Shown here in pieces: positions 28,431 to 37,639 of a stretch of 39,289 nt of DNA. The stretch comes from a virus, in the IMG/VR virus record IMGVR_UViG_3300037041_000717, positions 1-39,289 of that record. One strand, given 5' to 3'. Both the position numbers and the translations under genes were made by a program. The notes under the pieces were generated by a model. The model was given only the letters and a program-made list of their open reading frames with translations, was not told the DNA's origin and did not search any database. Every line of letters starts with the position of its first letter. Position 1 is the first letter of the stretch.

Positions 28431-30620
28431 TCACCTCAATCTGTTGCCCTGCGCGTCATAGGAACGCCCGTAGGCGTCAGTCAAGAAGGCGTTCGGATAG
28501 TTTTCGCGGGCTTGAGCCAGCGTATTTGCAACCGTTCCGGCCGCAGTCAGTCCAGGTTTAGACGGGCGCGGCAATTCGCGCGCGCCCGCGGCGACGGCAC
28601 GGGCAACTTTTGCCGCGCCTTTGACCGGCGCAGGCGCCGCAGGCATACCCGGCATTTGACGAACCGGCGCCGCCTTTAGCTTTGTCTGCATTTCCTTAAG
28701 AGCTTTGGCCGCCAACTTAGGGTCCAACGCTTCTATGGCCATTTCGGCTATGGATTTATCGCTAAGTTTAGCCCCGACAAGCCGTTTGACCATATTGAAC
28801 AGCGTAACAAAACGGTTAAGCATGTTCGGCGTATCGCCTGTGCTGTAGATGTCGCTAACTACGCCTGCCGCCCGCTCGCGGCCAAACGTTTCTAGGTCTT
28901 GCGCCAAGTTCTTGTTAAGGCGCTCTGCGTCAATTGCTTTGATAGCGTTAATGTCGTTTTGGTTAAGCGTATCCTTAAACTTTTTAGTCGTTGACGCCCA
29001 ATTAAGAGCTTTAGCCACGGTTGCAGGTTCATCTTCCAGCAACTTGGCAAACGCATCAAAGTTCATGTCGCTCGTACCGCGCATAGTGGTCGGCGACATA
29101 GCGTCAAAGAATAGCTTGCCTACGTCTTTCCGGTTTATTGGCCTGCTGTACATCTCAAAAAGTTCTTTAGCCGCTTTGCGTTCCGGCGAACGCTGCTGAT
29201 ACCAGGCTTCCAGATCATCAATTGTCTTTTTCAAGATGCGGTTTGACCTAGCATCTGCGGTCGGCATTGTGCGGCGCGTATCGTAGTCCGCTTTAAGCTC
29301 TTCGATAATATCCGAGAGAAATTTTCCGCTGTACGACGCGGTTGTAGCTGGCGTGGTCACATCTTTGTATATGGGCCTAAAATCTTCCGTAACGCCTGCT
29401 TCTACCTGTTTTGTTGTTGACGCGCGCGTTTCGCCCTGCACTGCGGCCCGCCGCTCACTCCGCGCTTTTTCAGATGCTTCACGCGCCGCTGCGGCGATTT
29501 CAGGCCGCCCAAGCAATTCTCGAAGGGTTGCGTCTTCTTTGATAAAAGAACTGTCCGCCGCCTTATAAAACGGGTCTGCCATAGCACTACGCTGTTTGAC
29601 GGCGGCTTCGCGCTGCGCGGGTGTTCCGCGAATGTTTGCTAAGGGCGCTTCAATCGCACGCTTGGTTTTAGCGGCCTGCGCCGCTGCTTCAGTGCCGCCT
29701 CTTTCCGCCAACCGTTGCTGTAGCGCCACATATTCTGACATGCCGGTAGGAGCCGCGGCTTCAGCGGCAGTGCGCGGGAAAACGCTCGGTTTTTCTAGTG
29801 CAGAAATCAGCGCGTTTACGTCGCGGCCTTCCGTAATGTCTGCCAACGCGCGCGCTTTAGGACCAGCCAAAATACGCCGCCCCGTTGTTTCAATCTGCTG
29901 CACAACGCGGGGGAGCATGTTTGCGCCTGCTTGGGCCGCGGCGCCAGCTTGCGAGGGCACCATTCGGTTGACTTGCCGACCGACCGCACTGGCACCTTTA
30001 CCAGCGAGCGTAAGCGGGTCAATAGCCGTCGCTACAGCGCCCGCTTTCCCCCCGACGCCCGCCAAACCCGCAGTACGCGCCGCGCCGCCAACACCAGTTG
30101 CAATGGTGGCAAGATCGCCTAAGAACCCTACCGGATCTTCGCGCAGTGTACGCCGTATCTTTTCCGCGCTGCCCCAACGGTCGGCAATGACGCCGCCAAA
30201 CGCTGCTGCTTTTTCAGACGCTGCTGCAGCGGCTGCCGGATCGCTTAAGCTGTCAAGAAAATCAACGCTGCCTTGCGGCAGCGCCCCATTGCGCTCTGCC
30301 ATTATGGCGGCGTTGCGGATACCGCCAGCACCAATGACAGCCATTGTAGTGACGGTTTCAATAGGGTTGGTCACGGCTTCATAGATGCCGCCTACAAGCT
30401 GCGCCGCGCTTCCAGGTATGTTCGATACTGTTGTGGGAAGATCGGTAACAGCGCCCACAGCCGTTTCTGCGTAAGAAGGCTCCTTAAGCTGCACTTTGGA
30501 TGCAAACTCTTCAAACGGCATGTCAGAGTAAAACTTTGTGTGGAGCTTTTCCGCAAGCTCACGGTCAGTCAGGTCGCTATACTGCGGGTACTTGGTGCGG
30601 ATGTCTGTGATCGTAGCCAT
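28431..30620 (-). CDS. Large internal virion/DNA ejection protein
   Basis: The protein has 729 residues. The N-terminus holds KYPQYSDLTDRELAEKLHTK then FYSDMPFEEFASKV, a short motif common to ejection or internal virion proteins of podoviruses. A Gly/Ala-rich, amphipathic section follows (residues 60-220), then a long helical region. The Ala/Pro/Lys-rich tail ends ENYPNAFLTDAYGRSYDAQG. P22 has gp16, gp20 and gp7 in this part of the map. This is the largest and probably the gp16 counterpart. Length, position and the motif support the call. Confidence 0.7.
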   Translation of the reverse strand: MATITDIRTKYPQYSDLTDRELAEKLHTKFYSDMPFEEFASKVQLKEPSYAETAVGAVTDLPTTVSNIPGSAAQLVGGIYEAVTNPIETVTTMAVIGAGGIRNAAIMAERNGALPQGSVDFLDSLSDPAAAAAASEKAAAFGGVIADRWGSAEKIRRTLREDPVGFLGDLATIATGVGGAARTAGLAGVGGKAGAVATAIDPLTLAGKGASAVGRQVNRMVPSQAGAAAQAGANMLPRVVQQIETTGRRILAGPKARALADITEGRDVNALISALEKPSVFPRTAAEAAAPTGMSEYVALQQRLAERGGTEAAAQAAKTKRAIEAPLANIRGTPAQREAAVKQRSAMADPFYKAADSSFIKEDATLRELLGRPEIAAAAREASEKARSERRAAVQGETRASTTKQVEAGVTEDFRPIYKDVTTPATTASYSGKFLSDIIEELKADYDTRRTMPTADARSNRILKKTIDDLEAWYQQRSPERKAAKELFEMYSRPINRKDVGKLFFDAMSPTTMRGTSDMNFDAFAKLLEDEPATVAKALNWASTTKKFKDTLNQNDINAIKAIDAERLNKNLAQDLETFGRERAAGVVSDIYSTGDTPNMLNRFVTLFNMVKRLVGAKLSDKSIAEMAIEALDPKLAAKALKEMQTKLKAAPVRQMPGMPAAPAPVKGAAKVARAVAAGARELPRPSKPGLTAAGTVANTLAQARENYPNAFLTDAYGRSYDAQGNRLR

Positions 30621-30625
30621 GTTGC

Positions 30626-31822
30626 CTACCGCCGGATATTAAGGGGGTCGTCACTTGCACCTTCTGAGCCGCCCGCCGCACCGCGCTCGCCTAGCGGGCT
30701 ATAGAATTGCGTGCCGCCCCATTCATTTTCATACGCATCGCGGACTTGAGCTTCCAGAGCCATAATATCGTTAGCGATAATGTCTAACTGATTATCAAGA
30801 ACATCAGCATCCATCGTATCAAGATCAAGATTGGCAATGGCGTCCGATACCAACCGCCATTCTTGCACGGCCATGTTGCCTAGTTTGCCCTGAAGTGACG
30901 CCGCCGCGCGGCCCAGTGTAGCTACAGAACCCTTCAAGTTCTTGTATTTAGTTTGGAAATCGTAAGCGCCAGTCGCGCTTGACACGCCCGGAATATTTGG
31001 CAAGTTTGACATAACTACGCCAGTACCCAAGGCTTTCTGAAAACCGGTCGTGTTTTTAAGGTCGGAAACAACACCGTTAACTTTTTCCAGCTCGCGCAAC
31101 GCGTTATTAGCCGCGCCATAATCGGTTGATTGCGTAGACTTCTGCTTGTTGTATGTTTGCGAACCAGGCACGGCCTCAACCCGTTGTTTTTCTGGGTTCC
31201 ACCGCTCACCTTTTTGCAACTGGACCGGAGGCGCTTCGCCAGACGCAACCGCGGCGCTTGCGGCGCGGTCGGCAGCATCCTTTTCGCGCCTATACTCAAT
31301 ATCTGCCGCCTTGTCCGGTGATACCTGCGGCGGTTGATTTGCGGCCGCAGCCTCGCGTGCCGCATTGGCGCGCGACACTTCCAACTGCCCGCGCTGAATG
31401 TCAAAGTTTGCGCGCTGCGAGGCGGTCATCTCCAACTGCCCCAGCAGCGTCCGGCCAGCTTCATCCTGCACCAGCCCCGCACGGATCAAGTCCTTGCGGC
31501 GGTTGGGGTCGGGCAGCGCGCGGATCTGGTCCAACTGTGCCTTGGCCGCGCCTTGGTACTGCGGGGGCACCAGCGCCAACGCGGCGTCCAGCCCTGCGTC
31601 GCTGGGGTCGCTGAAAGCGGCGGCAATAGCTGGAGACAGCGCCTTCATGGCTTCAGCCTCCTGCTCCTTCTGCGCGGTGCGCTGCTGCTCGGCCCGCTGC
31701 TGCTCAATGGCGTAGATGTTCTCCATGCCCGCCGTGCGGGTCTGCATCATGGCGTTGACATCCGGCAGGCGCGGCTGCGCCATCTGGTTGCCAGAGAGAA
31801 TGATATTCGGGTCAGTAACCAT
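30626..31822 (-). CDS. DNA ejection protein, P22 gp20-like position
   Basis: The protein has 398 residues. It is Gln/Ala-rich and helical through residues 35-190 (AIEQQRAEQQRTAQKEQEAE). A Pro-rich linker follows, and then a conserved-looking C-terminal helical domain (YGAANNALRELEKVNGVVSD and QEWRLVSDAIANLDLDTMDA). Composition and place between the gp7-like and gp16-like genes suggest the second of three ejected proteins that form the transenvelope channel. Confidence 0.65.
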   Translation of the reverse strand: MVTDPNIILSGNQMAQPRLPDVNAMMQTRTAGMENIYAIEQQRAEQQRTAQKEQEAEAMKALSPAIAAAFSDPSDAGLDAALALVPPQYQGAAKAQLDQIRALPDPNRRKDLIRAGLVQDEAGRTLLGQLEMTASQRANFDIQRGQLEVSRANAAREAAAANQPPQVSPDKAADIEYRREKDAADRAASAAVASGEAPPVQLQKGERWNPEKQRVEAVPGSQTYNKQKSTQSTDYGAANNALRELEKVNGVVSDLKNTTGFQKALGTGVVMSNLPNIPGVSSATGAYDFQTKYKNLKGSVATLGRAAASLQGKLGNMAVQEWRLVSDAIANLDLDTMDADVLDNQLDIIANDIMALEAQVRDAYENEWGGTQFYSPLGERGAAGGSEGASDDPLNIRR

Positions 31823-31834
31823 GACAGACGTTCC

Positions 31835-32587
31835 TTACGCGCGCTGACCGGGCGAGGCGAAGCCCATGGCGCTATTTGTCGGCGTGATGGACCGCAGATA
31901 GTTCTGGTACGGCTGCGCGGCTTGGTACTGACCGTAGGCGCTTGCAGCGTCGGTCGCCACGCCAGCGATGTTGCCCAGCATGTTGTTGTAGGCATTGGAC
32001 TGGCCCATAATGCCCGCCGAGTTGATGTTGCCGAGCGAGGTCGTCAAGTTGCCGACGTTCGTCGCCGTCGAGCCGACGTTGGCCGCCTGACCCGACGCCG
32101 CTGCCTGACCCAGACCAATCCGGTACTCAAGCGGTTGCAGACGCGCTTGGCGCTCGGTCAGATACCGCTGAAAGGCGTTCTGGTATTCCTGGCTGGCGGC
32201 GTCCTGCCCGAACCGCGTGATGTCCTTGAGCGTCTGGCCCGACTGAAGAATGCCGCGCGAGGCCGCCGACCGCTCCAGCGCCTTCAGGCCCTCTGACATG
32301 CGGAACGAATAGCCGGGGTCGGCCTGGAACTGGTCCATGCCGAACGGCGTGTACTGGGAGGCCGTGCCGTAGTCGGCCAGCGCGTTGACGCCGGTCTGGC
32401 GGAACGGCTCTTGAAGGCCGATCTGGCGCTCCAGCGCCCGCTCCTGCGCGGCGATGGTAGCCTTGGTGGCCTTGGTCTGCGCCTTGGCCGCGTCTTTAGC
32501 AGCCTTGGCTTGCGACCTACCGCCAATCAACGAAGAGGCGGCGCCGACAACCGCCGATCCTGCAATCGCTGCTACTGGTCCCGGCAT
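31835..32587 (-). CDS. DNA ejection protein, P22 gp7-like
   Basis: The protein has 250 residues. A hydrophobic Gly/Ala-rich N-terminus (AAIAGSAVVGAASSLIGG) precedes a helical Ala/Lys/Gln region. The signature ADPGYSFRMSEGLKALERSA then ASRGILQSGQTLK is common in phage injection proteins of the gp7 type. The C-terminal half is Ala/Asn/Gln-rich with repeated short helices. It would be released into the host envelope on infection, possibly after proteolysis as for P22 gp7. Confidence 0.75.
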   Translation of the reverse strand: MPGPVAAIAGSAVVGAASSLIGGRSQAKAAKDAAKAQTKATKATIAAQERALERQIGLQEPFRQTGVNALADYGTASQYTPFGMDQFQADPGYSFRMSEGLKALERSAASRGILQSGQTLKDITRFGQDAASQEYQNAFQRYLTERQARLQPLEYRIGLGQAAASGQAANVGSTATNVGNLTTSLGNINSAGIMGQSNAYNNMLGNIAGVATDAASAYGQYQAAQPYQNYLRSITPTNSAMGFASPGQRA

Positions 32588-33030
32588 GGCGGAAACTCCT
32601 TCAGGTATTCGTGCAATGTTTCACCATACAGGTGCATGACCGTCATGGCGCCCTTCATAGCAGCCGCGTGCCCTTTCGTCAAAAGGACAACTAGCAGGAC
32701 CAAGTCATAGTAGCCCGCCCGCCACATAAACGACCGCGCGTCGGCTTTGCCCGTTCGTTCGGCATCATCCGACGCCTGCCACTTGAGCACCAGCGACGCC
32801 AGCCCAGACTGGAGCGTTTGCACGTTAGCGAGGTAGAACGCGTTGGCGGGCATGGTGACAAGCGCCGCCCAGATGGTGGCGTTGAGGTTATCGCGGCTAA
32901 CAGGGTCGCCGTCCGCAACGTCGTCCAGCGTCTGGATCAACTGCCAGATGTCCAGCAGCCAACCTACCGCCTCGGGCGGCAGGTCCAACGTCTGGAAGTG
33001 AACGGCGAGGGACTGACCAGCCTCGTCCAT
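32572..33030 (-). CDS. Helical late protein with DDxxD motif, unknown
   Basis: The protein has 152 residues and overlaps the gp7-like gene by 16 bases. It is all helical: LPPEAVGWLLDIWQLIQTLD then DVADGDPVSRDNLNA, and a C-terminal AGYYDLVLLVVLLTKGHAAA. The motif DDVAD is a DDxxD sequence in the context LIQTLDDVADG, which recalls isoprenoid synthase folds. I recall similar proteins in podoviral ejection clusters with no assigned function. A catalytic role is not supported by any partner motif. Confidence 0.55.
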   Translation of the reverse strand: MDEAGQSLAVHFQTLDLPPEAVGWLLDIWQLIQTLDDVADGDPVSRDNLNATIWAALVTMPANAFYLANVQTLQSGLASLVLKWQASDDAERTGKADARSFMWRAGYYDLVLLVVLLTKGHAAAMKGAMTVMHLYGETLHEYLKEFPPCRDQ

Positions 33031-33365
33031 TACGTCACCTCGCGGCCGGACACGCGGATGTTGATGGCCGAGGCCGTCCCTGCGATGGTCGAGATAAACC
33101 CGCTGAGGCCCAGCACATGCCCGACCAGTTCGGGAAACGTGTATGTTTCGGACGGCTGCAATGTCTTGGTCTTGACGATCAAGTTGCTATTGCCTGCCGC
33201 ATCAGTCGCCGTCACCAGGTTGACGCTGATCGTCGCCGCCACCGCCGAATAGTTGGTCGCCGTGAACTTGTCGATGATAGCTGTGACCCCTACCGCCGTG
33301 TACTGGGTGGTCTGAGTGTTTTCGGCTGTTTTGGCCGGGACAAGAACTTTAACCGTTACGGTCAT
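33030..33365 (-). CDS. Small beta-rich late protein, unknown
   Basis: The protein has 111 residues and begins MTVTVKVLVPAKTAENTQTT. Alternating strands (ISVNLVTATDAAGNSNLIVK, KTLQPSETYTFPELVGHVL) suggest an immunoglobulin-like or jelly-roll domain. It shares start-stop overlaps with both neighbours, so it belongs to the tail cluster. It may decorate the tail or the head. No family was recognised. Confidence 0.55.
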   Translation of the reverse strand: MTVTVKVLVPAKTAENTQTTQYTAVGVTAIIDKFTATNYSAVAATISVNLVTATDAAGNSNLIVKTKTLQPSETYTFPELVGHVLGLSGFISTIAGTASAINIRVSGREVT

Positions 33366-34240
33366 GTTGCACCTCTGGAACTGATGTTGTCGGTAACCGT
33401 CAGTATGATTGACGGAATGGCAGGATGGACAGCGGTCGCTGGGTCACTAAACAGCGATACCGACGTATCGGACACTTCCCACATAAGCTCAAAATAATCG
33501 TCCGAGTTCAAGGACAGCAGGAAATTCCACGCTGCAACCAACTCGGTGTTGTTGCCTTGAAGGCGCAATGTCGTCGCCGAGTTTGCCACGTCTGTTCCGT
33601 TTTTGCGCAGCCAAATCCAGACGTTATGCGCACCGCCCGCAGCGTTAACCAACTGCGCGGAGAACTGAATGTTATAGAGATTGATGGTATCGACGTAAAC
33701 GCGTGACGTGGGCGAACCGATATACACACCATTGCTGATGTCTGTCGTGTTAAACGTCACGGCGTAAGCCGTGTTGATTGCCGCTGCTGTCTGGTCGGTC
33801 GTATCGTAGAACGATCCATACCGCAATCGAGGCAACTGTGGCGTGTAGGCGGGGGCTACTTCCAGCGCCTGAATGCTGGATTGCAGATTGGTTGGGTCAA
33901 ACGCGGTCTGCTGCGACGCTTCCAGCGCCTGAATGCTGGATTGCAGATTGGTTGGGTCAAACGCGGTCTGCTGTGACGCTTCCAACGCCTGCAACGCCGT
34001 GAGGATCGGCCCCAGATCGGACGGCAGAATACCTGACGAGACCTGCGCGGCCGACAGAATAGCGTTAAGATCTATTGCTTCGGCGGGCGGTCCTTTTTGA
34101 ACGTCATCTAAAGAAACAAGGCTGCTGCCCGTCTGGTTAAACAGGCTGAGTAAGAACAAGTACCATTCGCGCGCAATCAGCCCGGTTTTCGGGTTTGTCA
34201 GCGGCACACGCGGCGGGGTAATGTTGGTGATGTTAGGCAT
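33362..34240 (-). CDS. Tail-associated protein with duplicated 20-residue repeat
   Basis: The protein has 292 residues. The N-terminus (PNITNITPPRVPLTNPKTGL then IAREWYLFLLSLFNQTG) is a short segment I know from phage tail proteins. Residues about 85-125 hold two identical copies of ALEASQQTAFDPTNLQSSIQ and a third degenerate start. The C-terminal 150 residues are beta-rich. The helical repeat is likely a trimeric coiled stalk between a virion-binding N-terminus and a beta domain. In P22 this map position holds gp26, the tail needle. Confidence 0.6.
   Translation of the reverse strand: MPNITNITPPRVPLTNPKTGLIAREWYLFLLSLFNQTGSSLVSLDDVQKGPPAEAIDLNAILSAAQVSSGILPSDLGPILTALQALEASQQTAFDPTNLQSSIQALEASQQTAFDPTNLQSSIQALEVAPAYTPQLPRLRYGSFYDTTDQTAAAINTAYAVTFNTTDISNGVYIGSPTSRVYVDTINLYNIQFSAQLVNAAGGAHNVWIWLRKNGTDVANSATTLRLQGNNTELVAAWNFLLSLNSDDYFELMWEVSDTSVSLFSDPATAVHPAIPSIILTVTDNISSRGAT
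33861..33980. repeat. 60-bp tandem duplication inside a tail gene
   Basis: Bases 33861-33920 and 33921-33980 are identical except at one position (C versus T in the CTGYGAC segment). The repeat encodes the 20-residue unit of the tail protein. Near identity at DNA level points to a recent duplication. A third, diverged partial copy follows. Confidence 0.9.
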
Positions 34241-35864
34241 TGGTGCCGCTTATCTGCAACTCGGCACCCATAATAGCAATCTTGACCGGGTCGGTGCCGC
34301 TAACCTCATACACGCGGTCGCGGATCTTTTCCGTCATGCCGAGGCGGCGCCAGATCGTGCGGTAGCCATATTGGCCGATCTTGCCCATTGAACGCCAGTG
34401 CTCGTTTGACCAAGTGTGGCCGCCGTCGTCAGACCAACGCAACATGACTTCTGGATCGTATCCTGGTGCTGCGGTGTATGCAGTTGTCGTCAAGTACATC
34501 GGCGGGACAAACGGAATGGGGTAGTCTGGCGTATCGACTAAGGTTTCGAATTCGTCGCCAGCTTCCGTGGTAAGCGTATCTCCACTTTCAGTCACAAGGT
34601 CGTTCTGTACATATTCAGCAATAAGAAGGTCGCCGTTTTCCGCCGCCAAATCTTCGGCGTCATAGGCTGGAAACTGCTCCAACCCAACGCCCGTTTCGCA
34701 ATCAAGTTGTAGTGCGTGCTGCGCCGTGCGTCGCAACGTGTTTTCGCCGGTTGGCAGCGCCCGCCACGACCGCAGCCAACGCTGCGTTTCGCCGTTATAG
34801 GCGTATGTGTTTTGGTCGACAGCATAGATATTGCCGTTTTCATAGTCGCCCAGCAGGTTTTCGCTGTTGAAAAAAGCCTGCGCCTGTCCGCGATACCGCG
34901 TCCAGCTATCATCCCAACCCGCGCGTTCGTGCCATGCGCCTGTTGCGGCGTCGTAAACCCATGTCTTTCCAGCAGACGGAAACACAAGCACATAGAATGA
35001 ATGGCCATCCTGCTGGTATGTGTACCCGATGGCGTCCGACAGATTACCATACTGTTGAATTTGCCATTCGACGGCGTGCGTGGAAACGCGCTGACCTTGG
35101 TAGCCATTGGCCACATAGACAATGCCTTGGCCGCGCGGATCTTTACCCAACCAGTAAATTTGGTTGTTCATCTTGGCAACGCTGTAGCGCGCGGCGCAGC
35201 CCAATTCGTTAAACGCGCCTTGAATGCGGGCCAGCGGAAAGTCTGGCAACCCGGCGTTATACCAGACTTCGGTCGAATTGTTGCCAAACAACCAGACTTC
35301 GCGGTGGTCTACAATCATGCTGACGATGTTGTCAGGGTCGCCTTCAGCACTAACAAAATCCAACGGGTCAATGCTGGTGCCGTCCAATAAGGCTGTCACC
35401 CACATACGCTGGCTGTTTGGCTGAATGAAAACAAAGTACCCGTCAAGATAGTCAACGACCGAGGCGCCGGGGAAGTCTTGATCGGTGATCTGCCCAAAGA
35501 CGCCGGTGGAGGTGTTGTAGATGTAGCCCTTTGGACTGGCCGCAATCATGATCTGCGTGCCGTTGTCGGCCATGCTGACCGGTTCCGTGCCATCAACGGT
35601 GCCCTTGGCTGTTGCGGCCCAAGCACTGTTCACTTGGTAGAAGGTATTTGCCGACACGACATAAAGATAGCCGTTGTGTTCCCACATGCCGCGAATTGGG
35701 CCGCTGCCAACAACAGTTTGCAGCACCAAGCCGGGGCACCGTTGAAGAAACGCAGGTTGTTTGCCGCCTTCTGGCACAACTTCAGGAAACAGGTTCACCA
35801 TGCGGCTGTCCGCAGCGTTTACGCTGCGGGTTGTGTACGCTGAACCAAGGATCGGCGTCTGCAT
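34233..35864 (-). CDS. Tail accessory factor, P22 gp10-like packaged DNA stabilisation protein
   Basis: The protein has 543 residues; P22 gp10 has 472. The N-terminus MQTPILGSAYTTRSVNAADS then RMVNLFPEVVPEGGKQPAFL and the blocks IRGMWEHNGYLYVVSANTFY, PGASVVDYLDGYFVFIQPNS and HREVWLFGNNSTEVWYNAG are typical of gp10-family tail hubs. The protein is a beta-propeller-like plug that closes the portal after packaging. A Glu/Thr-rich insert near residue 420 (LTTEAGDEFETL) looks like an extra loop. Confidence 0.85.
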   Translation of the reverse strand: MQTPILGSAYTTRSVNAADSRMVNLFPEVVPEGGKQPAFLQRCPGLVLQTVVGSGPIRGMWEHNGYLYVVSANTFYQVNSAWAATAKGTVDGTEPVSMADNGTQIMIAASPKGYIYNTSTGVFGQITDQDFPGASVVDYLDGYFVFIQPNSQRMWVTALLDGTSIDPLDFVSAEGDPDNIVSMIVDHREVWLFGNNSTEVWYNAGLPDFPLARIQGAFNELGCAARYSVAKMNNQIYWLGKDPRGQGIVYVANGYQGQRVSTHAVEWQIQQYGNLSDAIGYTYQQDGHSFYVLVFPSAGKTWVYDAATGAWHERAGWDDSWTRYRGQAQAFFNSENLLGDYENGNIYAVDQNTYAYNGETQRWLRSWRALPTGENTLRRTAQHALQLDCETGVGLEQFPAYDAEDLAAENGDLLIAEYVQNDLVTESGDTLTTEAGDEFETLVDTPDYPIPFVPPMYLTTTAYTAAPGYDPEVMLRWSDDGGHTWSNEHWRSMGKIGQYGYRTIWRRLGMTEKIRDRVYEVSGTDPVKIAIMGAELQISGTNA

Positions 35865-35867
35865 TGG

Positions 35868-36704
35868 TTAAGCCAATACCGCGCCACGAAGCGCGATCGC
35901 CCACCAATCAGAACCCAAGAACTGTAGAGTGCAAGCGTCTCCTACAGCGTTAAACGTGATAGTCGTGCCTGCGCCGAGGTTAGACGGCGTCAGTACGCCT
36001 GTGTCGCCGCCTGCGGCCTCTGCAACGTAAACAATGGTCTTGGTTTGTCCTTCGACGCCGTCCGCTAGGGTCAAGGCATTACCTGCTGCCGTCGAAGTGA
36101 ACTTAGTGACGGGCTGAGTGATGTTAACCGCGCCGGGGCCAGAAAGCGCCTGCACGGCCCCAATCACAGGCCCGCTAAAAGTCTGACTGCCGGTAAACGT
36201 CTGCGCTGCGTCTGTCCGCGCAATGCTGGCGCTGGTAGACGGAAACGTCATCGTTGTGCTGTCCGCGCCTGCAAGCGTCAGCGAGCTATTGACCGTCAGC
36301 GTCTTGCCGTCCGTGCCTGCAAGTGTCAGCGAGTTACTAGCCGTCAGCGTCTTGCCGTTGGCAATGGTCAACGTGGCGCTCGTTGCGGGCGCGGTGATAG
36401 CAACCTTGTTGATGGACGTAGCTGTTGCAACGCCAAGCGTTGGCGTCACAAGCGTCGGGCTGGTGGATAATACTACCGTGCCTGTGCCTGTGGATGTAGT
36501 GGAGCCCGTCCCGCCGCGCGCAACAGTCAGTGTGCCTGTCGTACCTGCGACAATCGGCAGTCCTGTAGCACTGGCAAGCGACGAGGTGCTGAACAGAAGC
36601 GCGTTGGTCAGCTTTTTGGTAACGCCGCCCTGAACAATCGGTATTTCATCCGCAGCGGTAGCAGATACAGCGGCAGGCAGTTGAGAAATTGCGACGGTAG
36701 TCAT
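35868..36704 (-). CDS. Beta-repeat virion protein, possibly tail fibre
   Basis: The protein has 278 residues and is rich in Thr, Ser, Ala and Gly. A short N-terminal segment (VAISQLPAAVSATAADEIPI) recurs in phage fibre proteins. GTLTVARGGTGSTTSTGTG is a common fibre motif. Three degenerate repeats of the form NGKTLTASNSLTLAGTDGKT follow. The C-terminus is a compact beta domain (TIVYVAEAAGGDTGVLTPSN, ending LQFLGSDWWAIALRG), similar in pattern to proteins 37667 and 38153. It lies between the gp4-like and gp10-like genes. Confidence 0.6.
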   Translation of the reverse strand: MTTVAISQLPAAVSATAADEIPIVQGGVTKKLTNALLFSTSSLASATGLPIVAGTTGTLTVARGGTGSTTSTGTGTVVLSTSPTLVTPTLGVATATSINKVAITAPATSATLTIANGKTLTASNSLTLAGTDGKTLTVNSSLTLAGADSTTMTFPSTSASIARTDAAQTFTGSQTFSGPVIGAVQALSGPGAVNITQPVTKFTSTAAGNALTLADGVEGQTKTIVYVAEAAGGDTGVLTPSNLGAGTTITFNAVGDACTLQFLGSDWWAIALRGAVLA

Positions 36705-36712
36705 GATTTACC

Positions 36713-37423
36713 TCAGTAGTTTCCCGCAAAGATATTGAACCGCTGGCGGGTTGCGACGATGCTGTAGGGCAGCGCCATGATGTCGTCAGGGTTGTTGATA
36801 CGCTTCAGGTTGCGCTTGGATGTCATGGCAATGCGCTGCACCTGCCGCGATGGCTCAACGCCGAACTCTGGCGCCAGTTCACAAGCCAAGTTGTAGCGGA
36901 AGCAGCGCAGGTAGCCTGGCGGAAAGGCCAGATCGGTTGCCAGATTGGCGGGCTGGGTCAGTTCCTCAACCGAGACGACATGGAACTCCAGCACCTTGGT
37001 CGGCACCGGGTAGACGTACATCTCAATGTTGGGGTAGGTCATGTTGACCCACAGCACCTGCGGATATGTGCTGGTGACCGTCTTGACCGCGATGCCGTTG
37101 TACTGCTGCTGGTTGATCAGCTTGAGGCCAAACGAAATGCCGCTGGCCGGGTCGCGGAAATAGGTGCTGTCGTCAATGGCGACAGGCCGGTTGGCGACAA
37201 TGTCGCCGGTCGGCCCGAACGTGCGCGACCGTTGCCCCGGCGGCCAAGTGACGACCTGATCCTGAGTAGAGAACACGGCAAGACGCTCGGTGTTCCACGA
37301 CTGGATCATCTGGTTCATGGCATTAAGCGCGTCTTGCGCCGTCTCGGAAGACGACGTTTCACCTTCGGCCAACTGACCGATAAGCCGCAAGGAACCGTTG
37401 ATGATGTCGCCAGCCGTCGTCAT
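36713..37423 (-). CDS. Tail accessory factor, P22 gp4-like
   Basis: The protein has 236 residues. The helical N-terminus (TTAGDIINGSLRLIGQLAEG then ETAQDALNAMNQMIQSWNTE) is the pattern of the gp4/head-to-tail adaptor family. The later PPGYLRCFRYNLACELAPEF then GVEPSRQVQRIAMTSKRNLK is also typical. It attaches to the portal ring and receives gp10. It sits before the gp10-like gene as in P22. It is longer than P22 gp4 (166 residues), with extra beta-rich sequence in the middle. Confidence 0.78.
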   Translation of the reverse strand: MTTAGDIINGSLRLIGQLAEGETSSSETAQDALNAMNQMIQSWNTERLAVFSTQDQVVTWPPGQRSRTFGPTGDIVANRPVAIDDSTYFRDPASGISFGLKLINQQQYNGIAVKTVTSTYPQVLWVNMTYPNIEMYVYPVPTKVLEFHVVSVEELTQPANLATDLAFPPGYLRCFRYNLACELAPEFGVEPSRQVQRIAMTSKRNLKRINNPDDIMALPYSIVATRQRFNIFAGNY

Positions 37424-37424
37424 G

Positions 37425-37619
37425 TCATTCGTCCTGCGTTAGGCGGGGCCGCCCGCGGCGGCGCGGCTCAGTCATCACATTAACCTCTTCCGGCGCGTCA
37501 GGCAACTGCTCGTCTGGGTCAAACCGCACCCAGCCGTGGCCTTCGTCATACTGCGCTTCCATCTCCATGGAAGCGATCTTCACGCCGTGCTTGGGGTGCA
37601 TAAGGTAGATTACAGCCAT
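37425..37619 (-). CDS. 64-residue acidic/basic small protein with AT-hook-like tail
   Basis: The product starts MAVIYLMHPKHGVKIASMEM and has the acidic centre EEVNVM, then RRRGRPRLTQDE. I recall similar small proteins near coat genes in phages. The GRPR core in a basic stretch resembles an AT-hook, which may bind DNA. Its stop and the next ATG overlap in ACGAATGACATG, so translation is coupled to the gp4-like gene. Confidence 0.6.
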   Translation of the reverse strand: MAVIYLMHPKHGVKIASMEMEAQYDEGHGWVRFDPDEQLPDAPEEVNVMTEPRRRGRPRLTQDE

Positions 37620-37639
37620 TGTTTATCCTCAGGTAAAGA

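Noticed and set aside
31334-32296. 320-residue plus-strand frame opposite ejection protein genes
   Set aside because: His/Arg/Leu-rich antisense composition without a domain. The opposite strand has good ejection-protein patterns.
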